A stretch of DNA of 64,000 nt from Procambarus clarkii (taxonomy: Eukaryota > Arthropoda > Malacostraca > Decapoda > Cambaridae). A program made the translations under genes and the position numbers. Below, piece after piece: positions 11,701 through 22,962 of the stretch. The stretch spans positions 24,402,702-24,466,701 of the forward strand of contig NC_091219.1 in NCBI RefSeq assembly GCF_040958095.1, given 5' to 3'. The notes under the pieces are model-generated. The model was not told the origin of the DNA. It ran no database searches and worked only from the letters and a program-made list of their open reading frames with translations. Every line of letters begins with the position of its first letter. Position 1 is the stretch's first letter.

Positions 11701-14700
11701 ATGATGAATTCCGGAGATTCCGAGGATGATTCATGACTGATGTCTTGGAAAACGTCTTCAAGCTAAGACCCTTTTCCCTATTCAATTATTCAAATTATCT
11801 GTACTGGATTATTACTATTGATCACTGTGCACTGGATTTAACACGTGTTTATTATAATCATTAATTTCTGATATTCATAATCTATGTTCTTATTGGTGAC
11901 AAATTCTCTATTGATTCTCTAATTGGTCATAAGATTAGGTTATTACATAATGAACTGGTGTACGAACCACACTAGTTCCTAGACATACTGTATATGAAGT
12001 TCTAGCAATAAGCCCCCAATGTAGGTGTTTGAGGCTTTGATTCAATTAAATTATATATACAGCCCATTAATTATTCAAGTGATTATATTTTCTAGTATTT
12101 ATCCATAGTTACTGGTTCCTCTAGGAATTTCAAATGATCACATTTTATTAGTTTCCCTCTTTACTATAAAAGAGGGTGCTCCTTCGTAATTGATTTCATT
12201 ACTTTAATAATTAAATAAATAGAGTCAAGCCCCAAATGTCCCACATGTATTACATTACCTCAAGCTTACTTGAACCTTCACCTGATGTAAATGTTCATCA
12301 ACTCATTTACCTGATGTAGATTTTCTTTAATTTGCCTGAGGGCCTCCAACACTTCAGTGGCCTCAACGAGGACACGAAGCCGGCGGCTTGTCACAGGTCC
12401 CCCATCTGTCCTGATGATTCAAGCTGGATTATAAAATTCAGCAGTATTTTGGCATTTACGGCTTCGGCAGGTAGGCAGTTCCATGGGTTTATAACCTTAT
12501 CGGTGAAATCTCCTGTTTTCTGAGTTTACCTGAGAGCCACTAACACTATTGGCCTCGACGAGGACAGTAAGCCGGCGGCTTGTGTAAGGTCCCCCGTTTG
12601 CCTTAATCTTTTCCAGCTGTACTTTAAAGGTAAACAGAGTTTTGGCATTTACAGTTTCGACGGGTAGGCGGCTCCATGGGTTAATAACCCTGTGGGTAAA
12701 AAAGCATCTCCTATTCTCAGTCCTACTGTGGATTGCTGAGCTTGAAACCGTTGCTCCTTGTTTGTGTTACATCCGACCTTTTCAAGAAATTGTCCGGATC
12801 AACATCCTCCAAATTGTTCAGTATTTTAAGTCTCAATAAGATCCGCCCTGTCATACCTGGTTTGTAGTGTTGTTAGCCCTGTGGCACTCAACCGCTCTGT
12901 CCTATATTGTGACTTGTTGAGCTTGAAACAGTTGAACCTTGTCCGCGTTACATCTGACCTTTTGAAGAAGTTATCTGGATCAATATCCTCCATATTGTTC
13001 AAAGTCGTCTTCACCTAAGGTATATATTTACCAAACTCTTAATCATTTGTTACATGGTATGACCTAATGTCCCTTCACTTCATGTATGGAATGTTCCCCT
13101 GCACCGTCAACTGGTAAAGGAAATATCTATTCACCAACCCTGGATGAGGCGTTCGTTTGCTCCCTCACCTACTGGATAAGGCATTCACCTACTTGCTCAC
13201 CTGCTTGATGGGTGACAGTTCGTGGCCGACACAGCCAACTTGGCATGGGGCATCACAGGAAATACACCAGAAGTCCTCCGCTATGAAGCTAGGTGCAGTG
13301 GGTAGCGTTTTCTGGCTAGGGGTGGGAAGTGGGGGATGGTTGGCGATGGGCGGCCGGGTAGGGTTGGTAGTGGGTCGTGGTGGTTGGGCAGTATGTAGAG
13401 CCTGAAGGCGTGCCAGATCCCGCAAGTGGGCCAGAACGTACCTGAAGAGTAGATAGAGAGAAAATGTGGATGGTAGATAGAGAGAGGCCACATGCTTGAA
13501 ACAAAAAGGGAGCGCAAAATGGAGTTGGTTGGTATTAGGCTTTGTACCTACTGGAGGGTTATTAAGGCCGACACCTTTCTGGTACTTGTCCTTGCTTGTC
13601 CTATACTATACGTACTACATCATTTATTTTTGCTATTCTTATTTTTTAACATTATTTGTTGGTTCGGCAAATTGTTGCTTTAAATAGACTTCGCCATTCT
13701 TAATGGGCTTGTACATAGCCTTCTCTTTTCCGATAATGTTCATCTATGCAGATCACCTACATGTTTAAACTTCAGAAGTGCTTAACGTGAACTGCAGTTG
13801 GCAAGGTCAGGAGTTTGTATTACAGTACTTCTGTATCGCCCAAGAATGTTAATGTCTATCATGCTGTATCCTCTAAAAATGGTAATGTTTATCAAGTTGT
13901 ATCCCCTAAGAATGGTAATGTTTATCAAGTTGTATCACCTAAGAATGGTAATGTTTAAGAAGCTGTATCACCTAAGAATGTTAATGTTTATCAAAATACA
14001 TCACGTAAGAATGTTAATTTGTTTATCAAATCCCTCGATTTGATATCCAGTCCGATCCCTCAATCGTCGTCGTCCCTCAGTGAACAAAAAGATTTGTTTA
14101 TCAAGCAGTATTACCGAAGGGGGCACCTAATGTGAGTCATGTTTAGATCAACACCCAAAGAACATGTTTGTATGAACCACTACAACGATGGTTCGAGTAT
14201 TGGACAAAGAGTAAAAGTAATGCAGATAGAGCAAAAAGTACAAAATATAAAAATATAAAGGTATTCAACCTGTTAGTCTGGAGTTGTGAGGTGTTGACGA
14301 GGCTGCGACAAAGTGGACAGAGAACTTCCCTATTACGAGGTACCTCTGGCTCCTTGGCCACTGTGTAAGGCTTGGGCATTATCGGCGGGTTGCTGGCCCT
14401 CTTCTGGGGTCTCTCAGGGGCGGGAGGAGCTCCTAAGCCTGCCTTGCGTGCTGGGAGGGCGGGAGGGGATGTGGGTGATGGTAGGGTTTTGGGATCCGGA
14501 GGTGTGGTGGGAAGAGGGTCGCGGGGGTGTCGCGGGATGATGCTGGTAGAGGCTGTTTGGGTAGACAGACGCCGAAGGGCCGGGTGGGACCTGTTTGTCT
14601 GCATGATGTTGGCGAAGGCAGCGATGGCACGAACGTTCATGAGGTTCCCATTGATGACCGAGGGAGTCGACGCGACGGAGCTGGTGTGGCCTGAAGCACT

Positions 14701-17700
14701 CTGTTGCAGGAAGTATAAGGAAAGCAGTGTCAGACACGGACAAAATCTAATTTTTTTTAAATACTGTAGTTAGGGATTGAGAGTTGAAACCCCGTGTGCT
14801 TAATTAACTGTATTTACCTAGCCAACCGTGCCTCGATTATTGTACTTGCTCTTTAACAAAAGATCATAAAACGAATTATGTATAAAACTAATTATAATTT
14901 TTTTCGGGGCATGCCTGTACAATCTAGTGAAGGGACACTTATATCCATTATGGCAACACAGTAAAACTAGACAATAAGTATTACTTGATACGTTTTCCAT
15001 GAAAATAGTAGAATGCGGTTTCATTAACTCTGTTGATAAAACAATTAGAATTCTCTTCACCGCGTTAACTAATATTGATGGAGTGCCCGTGGAGAAGTGT
15101 GAATCTTAGAAATATATAGGAATTGGTAGTAATTAGTGTTACTTCATTTCCTTAAAGTCAAAGGTACACTTTATTATTCCTAGGGTTTAATTAGCATTTT
15201 TACTGCCGCTTCCACTTGTGTCACTTTCAGTAAATGATGGATTCTGACTCCTTTTCTTCATAAGTCTGCTGCAAAGTAATGTTGTTAATTTGTTAGTAGT
15301 GATGTGGGTTCTTATGCCACACGCCAGGTCTTGCATTTTCCTATATTAAAAAGCATTTGCCAGCCTTCTGACCATTTGTGGAGTTCATGCAACCCATCCT
15401 CCTGTTTAGATAGTAATTTTTATAACTGTGTGCACCATAGTACAAACATTGACGTACTAAGGAATTAGATAGTAAAATTTTGCAGGCGATGAGTCACAAT
15501 AACGTGGCTAAAGTATGTTGACCAGACCACACACTAGAAGGTGAAGGGACGACGACGTTTCGGTCCGTCCTGGACCATTCTCAAGTCGATTGACTTGAGA
15601 ATGGTCCAGGACGGACCGAAATGTCGTCCTCCCTTCACCTTCTAGTGTGTGGTCTGGTCAGTAAAATTTTGTATTATTCACTTTACAGAGTCCGAAAAAC
15701 TTAAGTTTAAAACAAACTTAAATATTCCTAGGCCTAGTATAGTACTACATTAGGTGTCAGATAGCGGCAGTAGGCCTATGAAGGTTAGGTTAGGTTAGTT
15801 CAGTTTGTCTTTGCAACATACATATAAAATTTTTATCCGGTTTGTCCAAATTCAATAAAACCGATTTCTGTCCCTGAGCCCATTATGTGCCTCTGTAACC
15901 CTTTCCACTACCGCCCACAAGATGGGTATGGGGTGCATAATAAATGAACTAAACTAAAAACTACTTTCAAATTGCATTGTAAGTCGGAAACTGTACTATG
16001 GTCCTCATCATTCCTATAAGTACTATCAAAACAGGAGGATGGGCTGAGTTCATATAGTTCTCTTTGTAAGCCTAACACTGGCTGTCTGTCCTCCAACGAA
16101 AATGAATTATTTATTTATTCATTTATTTATTTATATACAAGAAGGTACAGTGGGTTTATGAGAGTACAGAGCAATGATGATTTTACATTCTTGTAAAGCC
16201 ACTAACACGCATAACGTTTCGGGCAGATCCTTAATCTAACAGATAGATTTAAGTAGGTAATTTGTAGCAAAATTTAAAAATGTTAACAGGTACAAAATTA
16301 GTAGGTACATTACAGTAAAATTTGAGAATTATCAACAGATACATTGTAGTATAATTTGAGAATTATTTCTAGGTACATTGTTGTAAAATTTGCATTCAAC
16401 ATACCAACCATGATATAAGATGACAGTGAATAGAGCGGTGAAGTTTTACAGCTGAGGCACATATTTTGGGGGAGTAGGTTGCACAAGATATAGTGTGTGT
16501 TTGAAGCACTAGGTAAGAAAGTATGATGATGAAATTTGGTACTTCTTGGCTTTACTTTTGAATAAAACGCAGGTTGGACAGCTTTTTAATTAGTTAGGGA
16601 GTGAGTTCCATACTCTAGATCCCTTTATTTGCAAAGAGTGTTTACACAGATTTAATTTGACTAGTCTATGACATTAAACTAATCGCCATTGATGGCAACA
16701 ATCGGTCAGGAGACGAGGCTACCCGGGATGGAAGTATATAAAATACATTACTCTAGTTACAGCCCCGCTCCTGTGCCAGGTAAGTTCACTACGGGCTCAC
16801 CATAGCCCGTCCTACTTGGAACTTTTTGTTCCCAATAGCTGAATCTTATACAACAACAACATACAGTACCTGCTGTAGAGGCTCGTCGTAGATGTGCTGG
16901 GTGCCGGCCTGGTGGTGCTGGGCTTCCACCCGCTGCCCGGCTTCCTCCTCCGACCTCCCTCTTTCATCACGGGATCTCTGTGGCGACAAAACAACTCACT
17001 CTTAACAAGATTCAGTACAATGATATACAATATAGTTTCCTATTGCCGTGACAGAAAGCTTGTTAGACTAACCAACGTCCCCCTAGCCAACATGCGACCA
17101 CTCCCCAGCAGGATGATGGCCTTAGCAGTTGCCTAACTCACATTTGTTGTTTAAGATGCAGCTACTAGCAACAAAAAGTTCCAAGCAGCACGGGCTATGG
17201 TGAGCCCGTAGTGGACTTTCCTGGCACAGGAGCGGGGCTGTAACTTGGTTAATTGCCTTCAAGGAAATGAAGGCAATTATTAAACTGTATAAATCTCTGG
17301 TGCAACACTACTTGGATTATTGAATCCAAGCATGGAGACTTAATCTGTAGAAAGACATAACTTATAAAGAATTTTTTTCAGTTTTATTAAACAATAAAGA
17401 TTTTATACAAAATTTGAAAATATCTTGAATTACTTTATAGTTTATTGAAAGCCTTTAGTTTTGTTTTATAAGTTTTATAAAATTATAATATCAGTATAGC
17501 TATAGGTTAAGTACTAATTGTAATTAAGAGGCAATAAATGCTATTTACTTGCTTGTCCTACACTCCCATAGTCGTGTGTGGTCGTGGTTTTCTATACAGC
17601 TTTTTAGGTAAACTCTAATGTTCACAATATTTTGGTGCGATGCTGGGGATTAAGTGTATTTATGTACTATGCCGATAGTCAGGAATGTACTTATTACATT

Positions 17701-18575
17701 TAGTATGAAAATATACTGTCTATTCGGAGGATGGGCTGGTGTTTGAGAAAGTTCAACACCGGGCGACAAAAAGGTGGATGGTATTCTGGAAGATGGAATT
17801 TCCCTTCAATTATGTCCTCTCGTCCCCAATATTCGCTTAGTCTAACATCAGCACATCTGTGCCAGGCTTGGATTTTTTTTTTTTGTTCCGATTAACTGAA
17901 TCTAAAACAACAGCTTAGGCTCACTATAGCTCACCTCACTCATAGCACTGAAAAACTTGCACATTTCATCTTAAACCTAAGATAAAACACACACGCTTCG
18001 ACGTAGGGAAAAAGGGGGGGGTAATATATCATATAGCTACTCCTATACATTAAAAGAGCCAAACCTTAAATTTTGTTTTATAATATAACAAAAATTGTTA
18101 TACACATCATGAGGAAAGACAACCAGAAAGGTGCTTTCTTCCATACACAGAAAAATCAGAATATTTGTGGTCTGGGAGAGGAGTAAATTTCAGAATGTCT
18201 TCTCCTTTCCCCAATGGAAGGGAGAAGGGCATCCCCTTCCAATGGCTAGGCCACTGGAAGGGGTGGTTGATATCTCCAATGGTGTCAGTGACCATCCTGA
18301 CCCTTAACCCTAACGACAAGAACTTGCCGAAATGTCATTAATTTAACCCCTATACCACCCTAATTACAGTCTTAGAAGCAAAAACTCACAACCACATAGA
18401 TATGATCCGAGGTGAGGCCAGAGGTGGCAGTAGTGGCGGAGGAAGTGACCAGTTCGATGATGCAGGAGACGCAGACGGTGTGAAGACAGGGCATCATCTT
18501 GGGCGTCTTCTGACCTTCGTCGTATTCCTCCAGACACACCGGACAGTCCAGGCTCGTCTGCGGGGCGCCCATCAT
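8776..18575 (-). CDS. RING / partial B-box / coiled-coil (TRIM-like) protein, predicted E3 ubiquitin ligase
   Basis: Seven coding exons: 18390-18575, 16870-16977, 14270-14700, 13201-13441, 10052-10188, 9420-9534, 8776-8946. Borders are GT/AG and phases agree throughout, giving 462 residues. The first ATG is at 18573-18575. Exon 1 holds CPVCLEEY...MPCLHTVCVSC (C11, C14, C30, H32, C35, C38). The last RING pair, CPLC, comes only at residues 226/229 after a proline-, Q- and E-rich insertion. Exon 4 holds a half B-box (WCISCDAPCQVGCVGHEL). Exons 5-7 form a heptad-rich coiled coil (TSLADLQRRAEQHL, VQEVRGELRGLAQ, ISEVRALDERVGAM), and the protein ends TIIITVSEGQGQPQI. TRIM-like ligases dimerise through the coil and ubiquitinate substrates via the RING. 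The exon 6 donor (GTCACT) is weak. Introns hold LINE tails, a minisatellite and a MITE. No exact orthologue recognised; a further 5' exon cannot be excluded. Confidence 0.75.
10441..10535 (+). repeat. Dispersed 95-bp repeat with CGGGCT/AGCCCG hairpin, copy 1
   Basis: Motif order: TTAGATTCAGCTACTGGGAAC, then AGTAGCACGGGCTATGGTGA, then CACAGGAGCGGGGCTGTAAC. Four further copies occur at about 16755-16855 (minus), 17155-17250 (plus), 41740-41845 (minus) and 45520-45655 (plus). The centre forms a perfect 6-bp stem (CGGGCT, loop ATGGTG, AGCCCG). It lies in an intron of the RING gene. Confidence 0.8.
10560..12240. other. Unassigned non-coding stretch, possible old transposable element
   Basis: No convincing coding segment is visible on either strand. 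The stretch starts near a perfect 18-bp palindrome (TGTTGGAAATTTCCAACA, 10576-10593). A GC- and CpG-richer island lies at about 11085-11400 and a short direct duplication (GTTATTCATCTCCCAGT twice) at about 11660-11700. The composition differs from the AT-rich flanks, so an inserted element is plausible, but no ends, target duplications or protein were identified. Confidence 0.25.
12310..13015 (-). mobile_element. LINE 3' coding end, tandemly duplicated
   Basis: Minus-strand translation of 12726-13015 gives the same module twice: LNNMEDIDPDNFFKRSDVTR, then LNNLEDVDPDNFLKRSDVTQ, each followed by FKLN/FKLS. After this comes THRVINPWSRLPVETVNAK and FTFKVQLEKIKANGG (12540-12720). A further copy of the same C-terminal end lies at 12330-12520 (KVINPWNCLPAEAVNAK). 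This is the C-terminal end of a CR1/L2-type LINE, repeated in series inside an intron of the RING gene. Related ends lie at 28045-28205 and 42715-42880. Confidence 0.75.
13830..14035 (+). repeat. Minisatellite, 33-bp unit, about six copies
   Basis: The unit reads CCTAAGAATGGTAATGTTTA followed by TCAAGTTGTATCA. Adjacent copies differ by one to four bases, and the array decays toward its ends. It lies in the intron between exons 3 and 4 of the RING gene. The 33-bp unit keeps a reading frame, which explains an 81-codon repetitive open frame that should not be called a gene. Confidence 0.8.
15393..16043 (-). mobile_element. MITE-like element with CCCATCCTCCTGTTT terminal inverted repeats, carrying nested insertions
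   Basis: The ends CCCATCCTCCTGTTT (15393) and AAACAGGAGGATGGG (to 16043) are perfect 15-bp inverted repeats. A 299-bp copy in the opposite orientation lies at 40909-41207 and shares the interior (CCTAGGCCTAGTAT, GACGTACTA, AACCTTCATAGG-like blocks). The extra length here comes from a foldback insertion at 15482-15659 and probably another repeat at about 15850-15955. A short GGTTAGGTTAGGTTAG run sits at about 15783-15798. No clear target duplication was found. Confidence 0.65.
15482..15659 (+). mobile_element. Foldback element with 71-bp arms and 11-bp target duplication
   Basis: The core 15519-15660 is an inverted repeat of about 71-bp arms starting TGACCAGACCACACACTAGA and meeting at TCAAGTC-GATT-GACTTGA. 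It is flanked by AGTAAAATTTT at 15471-15481 and 15660-15670, an 11-bp target-site duplication. Between the left duplication and the arm is a unique head, GATGAGTCACAATAACGTGG. The arm sequence is the outer part of the much longer foldback at 63481-64000. It is nested inside the MITE at 15393-16043. Confidence 0.8.
16105..16690 (-). mobile_element. LINE 3' end (minus), ATTT-type tail
   Basis: The left edge is a (TTTA)n run at about 16109-16134, the tail of a minus-strand element. The 3' UTR follows with TAACGTTTCGGGCAG (reverse of the CCCGAAACG box), and at 16560-16680 a decayed C-terminal tail translates as LCKHSLQIKG...WNSLP. This matches the family at 3760-4527. Confidence 0.7.
16755..16855 (-). 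repeat. Dispersed hairpin repeat, copy 2
   Basis: Reverse-complement copy of the 10441-10535 repeat, with TACAGCCCCGCTCCTGTGCC, GGGCTCACCATAGCCCG and the closing TAGCTGAATCTTA. It lies immediately downstream of exon 2 of the RING gene; the exon donor at 16870 is only about 15 bp away. Confidence 0.8.
17155..17250 (+). repeat. Dispersed hairpin repeat, copy 3
   Basis: Plus-orientation copy with AGATGCAGCTACTAGCAACA, AGCACGGGCTATGGTGAGCC and AGGAGCGGGGCTGTAACTT. Together with copy 2 it brackets exon 2 of the RING gene in inverted orientation, about 300 bp apart. A decayed partial copy follows at about 17880-17935. Confidence 0.8.
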
Positions 18576-18949
18576 GCCAGGCAATGATGACCCGAATTTA
18601 ATCCCAGGAAATTTAATACGAGGGATTAGGAATCAATGTATTACTTAATGTATATATTTACATTATTATATTTTCAATATACTGTACAGTACAATAATTT
18701 ATGTAAGAGTGGGGAAATATTTTAGCATCACAGAGTGCACACAAACAAATTTTAATACGACTAGGAACGGCGGTTGCAAAATCAACTTCTGTGAATGACT
18801 TTGCAACTTGCCCGACCATCGCTCTGGCAAGGATTTTCGCATTGCTATTTTATCCAAATTATTTCTAGCCAATTATATTTTCGAAGCTGAAAGGTGGTAT
18901 ATATAATTATAGCCACAACTAGATGAGGGTACCCGATAATACCTAGGTT

Positions 18950-19145
18950 TGTCCGTCTGTCTCTCTCTCTCAATCTGTACAACAGACTTTTAAGAGGAAC
19001 AGTGCCAAATGCTTTTTGACAGTCTAGGAAAATACGGTCTACCCAGCCTTCCTTTTCCTGTCTTATTTTAGTAACTTTGTCATAAAACTCAATCAAGTTT
19101 GTTAGGCACGATTTAACATTTCTAAATCCATGCTGATTTTGTCAC
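18950..19145 (-). mobile_element. CR1-like LINE fragment
   Basis: Minus-strand translation reads QHGFRNVKSCLTNLIEFYDK then [20 protein letters not shown], the reverse-transcriptase finger region. It is closely similar to the longer copy at 35629-36846. Only about 65 codons remain. Confidence 0.75.
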
Positions 19146-19149
19146 TTGT

Positions 19150-22100
19150 TGTCTTAATAGAAGTCAACCCTACTTAAGGAGGGGCATGGGGGTCGATCTC
19201 AGTTTCCACTATGACACTCCCTATACAATCATAAATCACTATGGGAAGTTGCGTGAGGCTAACAACAAGTATCTGGCTTGCAACATCTTACAGACAAATA
19301 TACACTCTTTTACGATATGAACTAGAGGGGATACCCAACTGCACCCTGGTGTCTCTTCACCCTTCCCCTCTCCCTCATATCTCTCCCTATTTTCCCCCCT
19401 CACTCTCTTCAAACATGCACTCCCTCTCCCATACCCCATATGCCCCTCCCCTATATGCGAGGTATGAGAGAGGGGGCTCTCCCATACCCCACATACTTCA
19501 TGTGTAAAATTTGAGTGAGGCTAGCCCCAAGCATCTGATCTCCAACCTCAGACAAACAAAAAGACATTCTATTTTATATCAATAGACTGATACTGATATA
19601 AGCAAAAAGTTTTGGGAAAACCACATCATAAGTTAATACAAGGCAGAAAAAATTTATAGTTTACAGTACAGTATACGGGGAAAAACATATTCCTGGTACC
19701 TTCTGAAGACCACTTTTCTCTCAATAATACACTTGGCACTATTATTAAGGACTTTTGCTACTTCCCAGTCACAAATACACTGTATGAAGTAGATTTGCAC
19801 GCTCACCAGTGACACAGAATGGAAACATTTCTTTTTGAGGTCTGAGGTGACGTAAATGTCGCAGAATGTTTGGAAGGTGCAATGATGCAAGAATATAATA
19901 AAAAAGCCTGCAAAGCAAATGAAAATACATGGCAATTGAAAGTTAGGAAAATTTATACTTATATTTAGCAAATTTTGATGTTAAATACCCTAATTATGTG
20001 CTGTAAATTTTGCAAACGGCAATTCCTTTAATGACGAGAAGTACTTTGCCTTTATAAAGTGGTAGGGCACTGCTGTGCAGGTTATACTAGAATGTCATAT
20101 CCAGTTCTGTGATGGTATAGTGAATAAATGTGTGCACATCATACATGTGCTTATCTATTTCTTCAAGGCTGATGTGTTTCATCTCATTAGCGTGGTAAAC
20201 AGCATAGTTATGATTAACATGTAAATGTCTCCCTCATGTTTCCACTATTTCTCTTGTGCACTACTAGTATCACTTACCTTCTCATCCGAATCCATCGTAA
20301 CTGTCTATATGTATGAGTTACGCTGAAATATCAAACTGGACAAATTACGTTTATTTATACCCTTGTAATTTCATTCCTTTGCTGTTTTACAATATACAGG
20401 GACTGTATTGCTATTTATGGCACTTTCACTTTTCCATATAAATAGCACTGAACAAAAATCTTTATGCCTCTTATTTCCACACCTTACTCCACTGTAATTC
20501 CTCACTTTTCAAGTCAAATAGTTTCCTTTATTGTGTATATATATACAGTATTTCTGAAGTGCCTCTATTTCCTTTCTGTGAGCACTACATCTCTCAGCTG
20601 CTAGCTTACACCTTGCTTAATCAAGTCCAACTCAGTTAAACTGGTTTCCTTCATATCTATTACCTTATCAGAATTGTTATCTACTTATCATCCATTACTG
20701 ATTACTGTACCTGAACTCTCTCCAAGATTATGGAAACTGCTTTTCACTACAAGTGATTATGAATGGAAGATATACACCTAGAAACTAACAAATGACTAAT
20801 GCAAGATAACATAGATACCTTATTCATTTGATAGATATCTATATCATTATTCATTTGTTTACTGCCTAACAAGATAGGTAGTAAAATTTTAAAATTATTT
20901 GATTCATTATTTTGGACAATAATTAAATACAATTTTAATTAACGTGTCATCCAGGCTTTCCAAAAGTTTGTTAATGAAACTGATTTAGTAACACAATTTT
21001 CAGTCAATAAATATAAAGTAACATGATACTTTAAACGATTAACTCAAGTTCGTATATTCTCGAAAAGTCATAAGCTAAAAATTTAACTGATCAAAGCAGT
21101 GAAATACACTGAAACGTATTCTAGATCTAGAATACACAGCACTCATTAATTGGCTAGTCATGGTTTATCCATAAGCTCAAGATTAGTGATCACTGACAAC
21201 ATAACAAAGCTTTACTTGGTCCTGGTGAGGGGCAGTGTTCATTGTTGGGTTCTGAGTGATACTGTATACAGAAAGTTGTGGCTCTAAGCATAATCTTCAG
21301 TCTCTCCTAGGAAGTTTCAAGAGGCACGGTAACTAAGGCACTATGTTGAATTTTAGATGGTGCAAATCTCAAATTGTTTATGGTAGCTTGTTGCCCGTGT
21401 CATTAGGAAATAGCTCCCTCATAAGAGATGACAGATATAAATGAGCTCTTTGCTGTATTATTAGTCAGTCAATCTTTTCTCTAGGTCAGTGGAGCCCAAC
21501 TAATAAGTCTGACTCCAACACAATTAGCGTGAAATGCTGTGTGAAACAAGTGACTGTCCGGTTAACCTACAAACGTTGCTTTTCCATCTGGGCATTAACT
21601 TGTTTTGATGGAATGAAGGAAATTTTGGGCCTAGACTGGTCAAAGCCTCATCTTTTTAATTTTGGGGGCTTCCATTGCATAGTACGGAATGGGCTTTGGA
21701 TATTAGGTCTATAATGAATTGGGTTGTACAGTTACCATATGTTTGCCATTCTTCGGAAGTGCTCAATATTTGGCTGTAATTTCACTTGGTTAATTCAACA
21801 TCTGCATACTGCAGTAGTATATCTATCTTTTTTGTCGATTCTATTCAGTCACTTGGAAGTACAGTACCTATCAGCTGCTTGGTGTTTGTGTTGCCTTCCA
21901 GTTGAACTTAAAGTGGTGGTACATCACCAACTCAGGGCCCAAGATTCATCGAAGCCCAGGGTTCTAGATTCATCAAGGCCCAGGGGCCCAGTTTTATTTT
22001 ATATTCAACTTAATTCCACTTTTAACGCTAAAGCAGAAACCCTCATCCCCACTTTCCCATTACTACATGCATTGAAGTAGAAGCTCCACAAATACTTAGG

Positions 22101-22960
22101 CCTGTTTGTGTCTTATTGCTCAAGGCCAACCAGTGCATGGCATAGTGGGTGGGTCTGCAAAGTCACAAGGTGATTTCATTTAAATTTAACAATCTCCATT
22201 ATTTTAATAATATATGGTCAACTGATATAAAGTTATCACCACAAATCAAGTGCACAGAAAGAAAACAGGTACAGTAAAATAATTTGACTGGAGAACAGAA
22301 ACTCTTGAAAGTCCACGTTTCACAGCCTAAGCAAATGTGTACTCGGAATGATGTTAGTGATGAAGCGGGTGATATACTGTCACCGATGTTAAGATTAAGC
22401 AATCAATATCTGCATGCTCATCATTTAACACTTTCAGAAGGTAGTATCAATTTTGGCTGTGATATCTAGCCAATTAGAGAGATACTGTAATATACTGTAC
22501 TCATTTGCGATATTAATTCAAAGCCTGCAGATAAGTCGTCATGTGTATTCCTGGTAATTTAACAATCTGAACTTTGCTCTTCATGTGTGCTTAATTAATT
22601 TTTGTTTATAAATAGAATGTCTATGATAATTGCAAGACAAAGGATATTATTTATTATCTAAAACAACATGTACGTGATAATTCAATTTATTGTATGTTTT
22701 TATGACAATTATTCCATACCCAAAAATAAGCTCTCAATGATACTATATTTATTTTTAAATTAACTAAACCTTTATTAAATTTAACAGAAGTGAAAATATT
22801 AAAATAAAAATATAAGACACAAAGAAAGCATGATGTGATGAAATCCACTTTGGTCACATCAAGATGTTTCATGATAATGTACAAGCCACTTTCTACAGGT
22901 AATAGTATCCAAAACCTATGGCAGGTACATTCATGGGTGTCTTGAATTAATCCAAGAGCT
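19150..22960. other. Intergenic stretch, no gene recognised
   Basis: Mostly AT-rich unique-looking DNA. A CCTCTCCC-rich low-complexity patch lies at 19360-19500, and a similar pair GTGAGGCTAACAACAAGTAT (19251) and GTGAGGCTAGCCCCAAGCAT (19514) suggests an old duplication. A possible isolated exon on the minus strand (19807-19907) has good splice borders but no recognised product. A short duplicated CATCAAGGCCCAG motif lies near 21940-21990. The part nearest 22960 is probably the OSTC 3' UTR; AATAAA candidates on the minus strand lie at about 22748-22753 and 22771-22776. Confidence 0.4.
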
Positions 22961-22962
22961 CT

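Noticed and set aside
14372-14773. Plus-strand open frame of 133 codons
   Set aside because: Antisense shadow of RING-gene exon 3, whose GC-rich proline codons keep the opposite strand open.
15783-15798. Telomere-like GGTTAGGTTAGGTTAG run
   Set aside because: Only about three TTAGG units inside a MITE; too short to be an interstitial telomere array.
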